In this document: in pieces, positions 6,158-6,939 of the stretch | Layout of the letters: the number at the start of each line of letters is the position of its first letter | How positions within the stretch are numbered: position 1 is the first letter of the stretch | NCBI GenBank assembly: GCA_015688915.1 | Contig: JAATGX010000266.1 | Location: 1-6,939, forward strand | Reading direction: 5' to 3' | DNA length: 6,939 nt | Origin: Desulfuromonadales bacterium | GTDB taxonomy: Bacteria > Desulfobacterota > Desulfuromonadia > Geobacterales > Pseudopelobacteraceae | Made by a program: the position numbers and the translations under genes | The notes under the pieces: model-generated | What the model was told of the DNA's origin: nothing | Seen by the model: the letters and a program-made list of their open reading frames with translations, nothing else | Databases searched by the model: none

Positions 6158-6164
6158 CATGACC

Positions 6165-6939
6165 ATGGAATATCGTCTTTTGGGAGGTTCGGGTCTGAAG
6201 GTGTCCGCCCTCAGCCTGGGCACCGGAACATTCGGCGGCGGCAACGAGTTTTTCAAGGCATTCGGCACGAGTGATGTCAAAGAAGCGACACGCATGGTGG
6301 ATCTGGCATTGGAGGCGGGAATCAACCTGCTGGATACGGCCGACATCTACTCGGATGGCCTGTCCGAGGAGATTGTCGGCGAGACCGTGCGCGGCCGCCG
6401 GGACAAGCTCCTGATTTCGACCAAGGCGACCTTCAGGCTGGGTAAAGGCCCCAATGACGTGGGGTCATCGCGCCATCACCTCCTGACGGCCTGCGAAGCC
6501 AGTCTCAAACGCCTGAAAACCGACTATATCGACATCTACCACCTGCACGGTTTCGATGCCCAGACCCCGCTGGAAGAGACCTTGAGCACCCTTGACCAGT
6601 TGGTGAGATCCGGCAAGGTCCGTTACCTGGCCTGCTCGAACTTTTCCGGCTGGCACCTGATGAAGTCCCTTGCCCTGGCGGAGCGCTACGGCTGGTCGCG
6701 TTACGTTGCCCACCAGGTGCATTACTCCCTGGTCGGCCGGGAGTACGAGTGGGAATTGATGCCCCTGGGGCTCGACCAGAAGGTCGGCGCCATTGTCTGG
6801 AGCCCCCTGGGATGGGGCCGCCTGACCGGGAAGCTCCGCAGGGGCCAGCCGTTGCCCGAGCAGAGCCGCCTGCATGTGACCAGCGAGCAGGGGCCGCCGG
6901 TGGCGGACGAGTACCTGTACCGGGTGGTGGATGCACTGG
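6165..6939 (+). CDS. Aldo/keto reductase family oxidoreductase, N-terminal 258 residues (cut by window end)
   Basis: This is a soluble NADPH-dependent (beta/alpha)8-barrel aldo/keto reductase (PF00248) that interconverts carbonyls and alcohols; the substrate cannot be told from sequence. The frame starts MEYRLLGGSGLKVSALSLGT and remains open to the window edge. The catalytic tetrad is complete: Asp57 and Tyr62 in LLDTADIYSDG, Lys87 in ISTKA, and His128 in YHLHGFD. Other family marks are GKVRYLACSNFSGW (about 149-162) and WSPLGWGRLTGK, which ends in a probable cofactor-binding loop. Members are usually about 320-350 residues, so some 70-90 are missing. The sequence resembles the Tas/YajO-like and general stress AKR group rather than the short 2,5-diketogluconate reductases. 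It is divergent from ribF with its own RBS and an upstream palindrome, suggesting inducible, separate control. Confidence 0.93.
   Translation, partial: MEYRLLGGSGLKVSALSLGTGTFGGGNEFFKAFGTSDVKEATRMVDLALEAGINLLDTADIYSDGLSEEIVGETVRGRRDKLLISTKATFRLGKGPNDVGSSRHHLLTACEASLKRLKTDYIDIYHLHGFDAQTPLEETLSTLDQLVRSGKVRYLACSNFSGWHLMKSLALAERYGWSRYVAHQVHYSLVGREYEWELMPLGLDQKVGAIVWSPLGWGRLTGKLRRGQPLPEQSRLHVTSEQGPPVADEYLYRVVDAL

Larger units (their letters stand above)
5928..6164. other. Divergent intergenic region between ribF and the aldo/keto reductase gene
   Basis: These 237 nt lie between two divergent start codons and should hold both promoters. They contain the ribF extended -10 candidate, a 10-nt fragment shared with the repeat element (TCAGGAGGGG, 6002-6011), a T-rich stretch (6064-6069), a 17-nt palindrome (6074-6090), a GC-rich patch around 6110-6140 with CCGGCCGG, and an 11-nt direct repeat next to the reductase start. 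I find no RNA gene or convincing coding region in it. Confidence 0.7.

Noticed and set aside
6080..6346. Minus-strand open frame opposite the start of the aldo/keto reductase
   Set aside because: The plus strand encodes a complete catalytic tetrad with a strong RBS; the opposite frame is a shadow.
6465..6936. Two minus-strand open frames opposite the reductase
   Set aside because: They are antisense to conserved AKR motifs and have Pro/Gly/Arg/Ser-rich or Gln/Gly-rich shadow composition.

Overview
The window reads as chromosomal DNA from a GC-rich deltaproteobacterium of the Desulfuromonadales/Geobacteraceae type. I infer this from the PilB protein (two tandem N-terminal MshEN motifs), the gene content, and a C-rich palindromic intergenic repeat of the kind scattered through such genomes. 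No database search was possible, so the taxonomy is an inference. There are six protein-coding genes, two of them cut by the window edges. There is no rRNA, tRNA, CRISPR array, transposase or phage gene.

Layout: five genes on the minus strand run from about 5927 down to 1. They are ribF (riboflavin kinase/FMN adenylyltransferase), a multi-pass membrane protein of the LPG-synthase-TM/UPF0104 (AglD-like) family, a DUF2723/GT-C type membrane glycosyltransferase with a short TPR-like tail, aroE (shikimate dehydrogenase) and the first 334 codons of pilB (type IV pilus extension ATPase). The three central genes are tightly packed, with a 23-nt overlap and then a 1-nt TAATG overlap. ribF is separated from them by a 104-nt gap filled by a nested double-hairpin repeat. 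pilB is separated from aroE by 64 nt that contain a good sigma-70-like promoter. On the plus strand, diverging from ribF across a 237-nt intergenic region, is the 5' part of an aldo/keto reductase gene. It has a strong ribosome binding site and a near-perfect palindrome (probable operator) about 75 nt upstream.

How the genes may work together: ribF and aroE are housekeeping enzymes (FMN/FAD synthesis; aromatic amino acid and chorismate synthesis). The two membrane proteins look like a polyprenyl-linked glycosylation pair, placed next to the pilus motor gene. That raises, but does not prove, a link between surface glycosylation and type IV pili. The N-terminus of PilB carries the c-di-GMP-binding MshEN signature, so the motor itself is probably second-messenger controlled. 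Most of the window is ordinary core genome. The observations most worth following up are the repeat element, the glycosyltransferase/membrane-protein pair and the control points of pilB.
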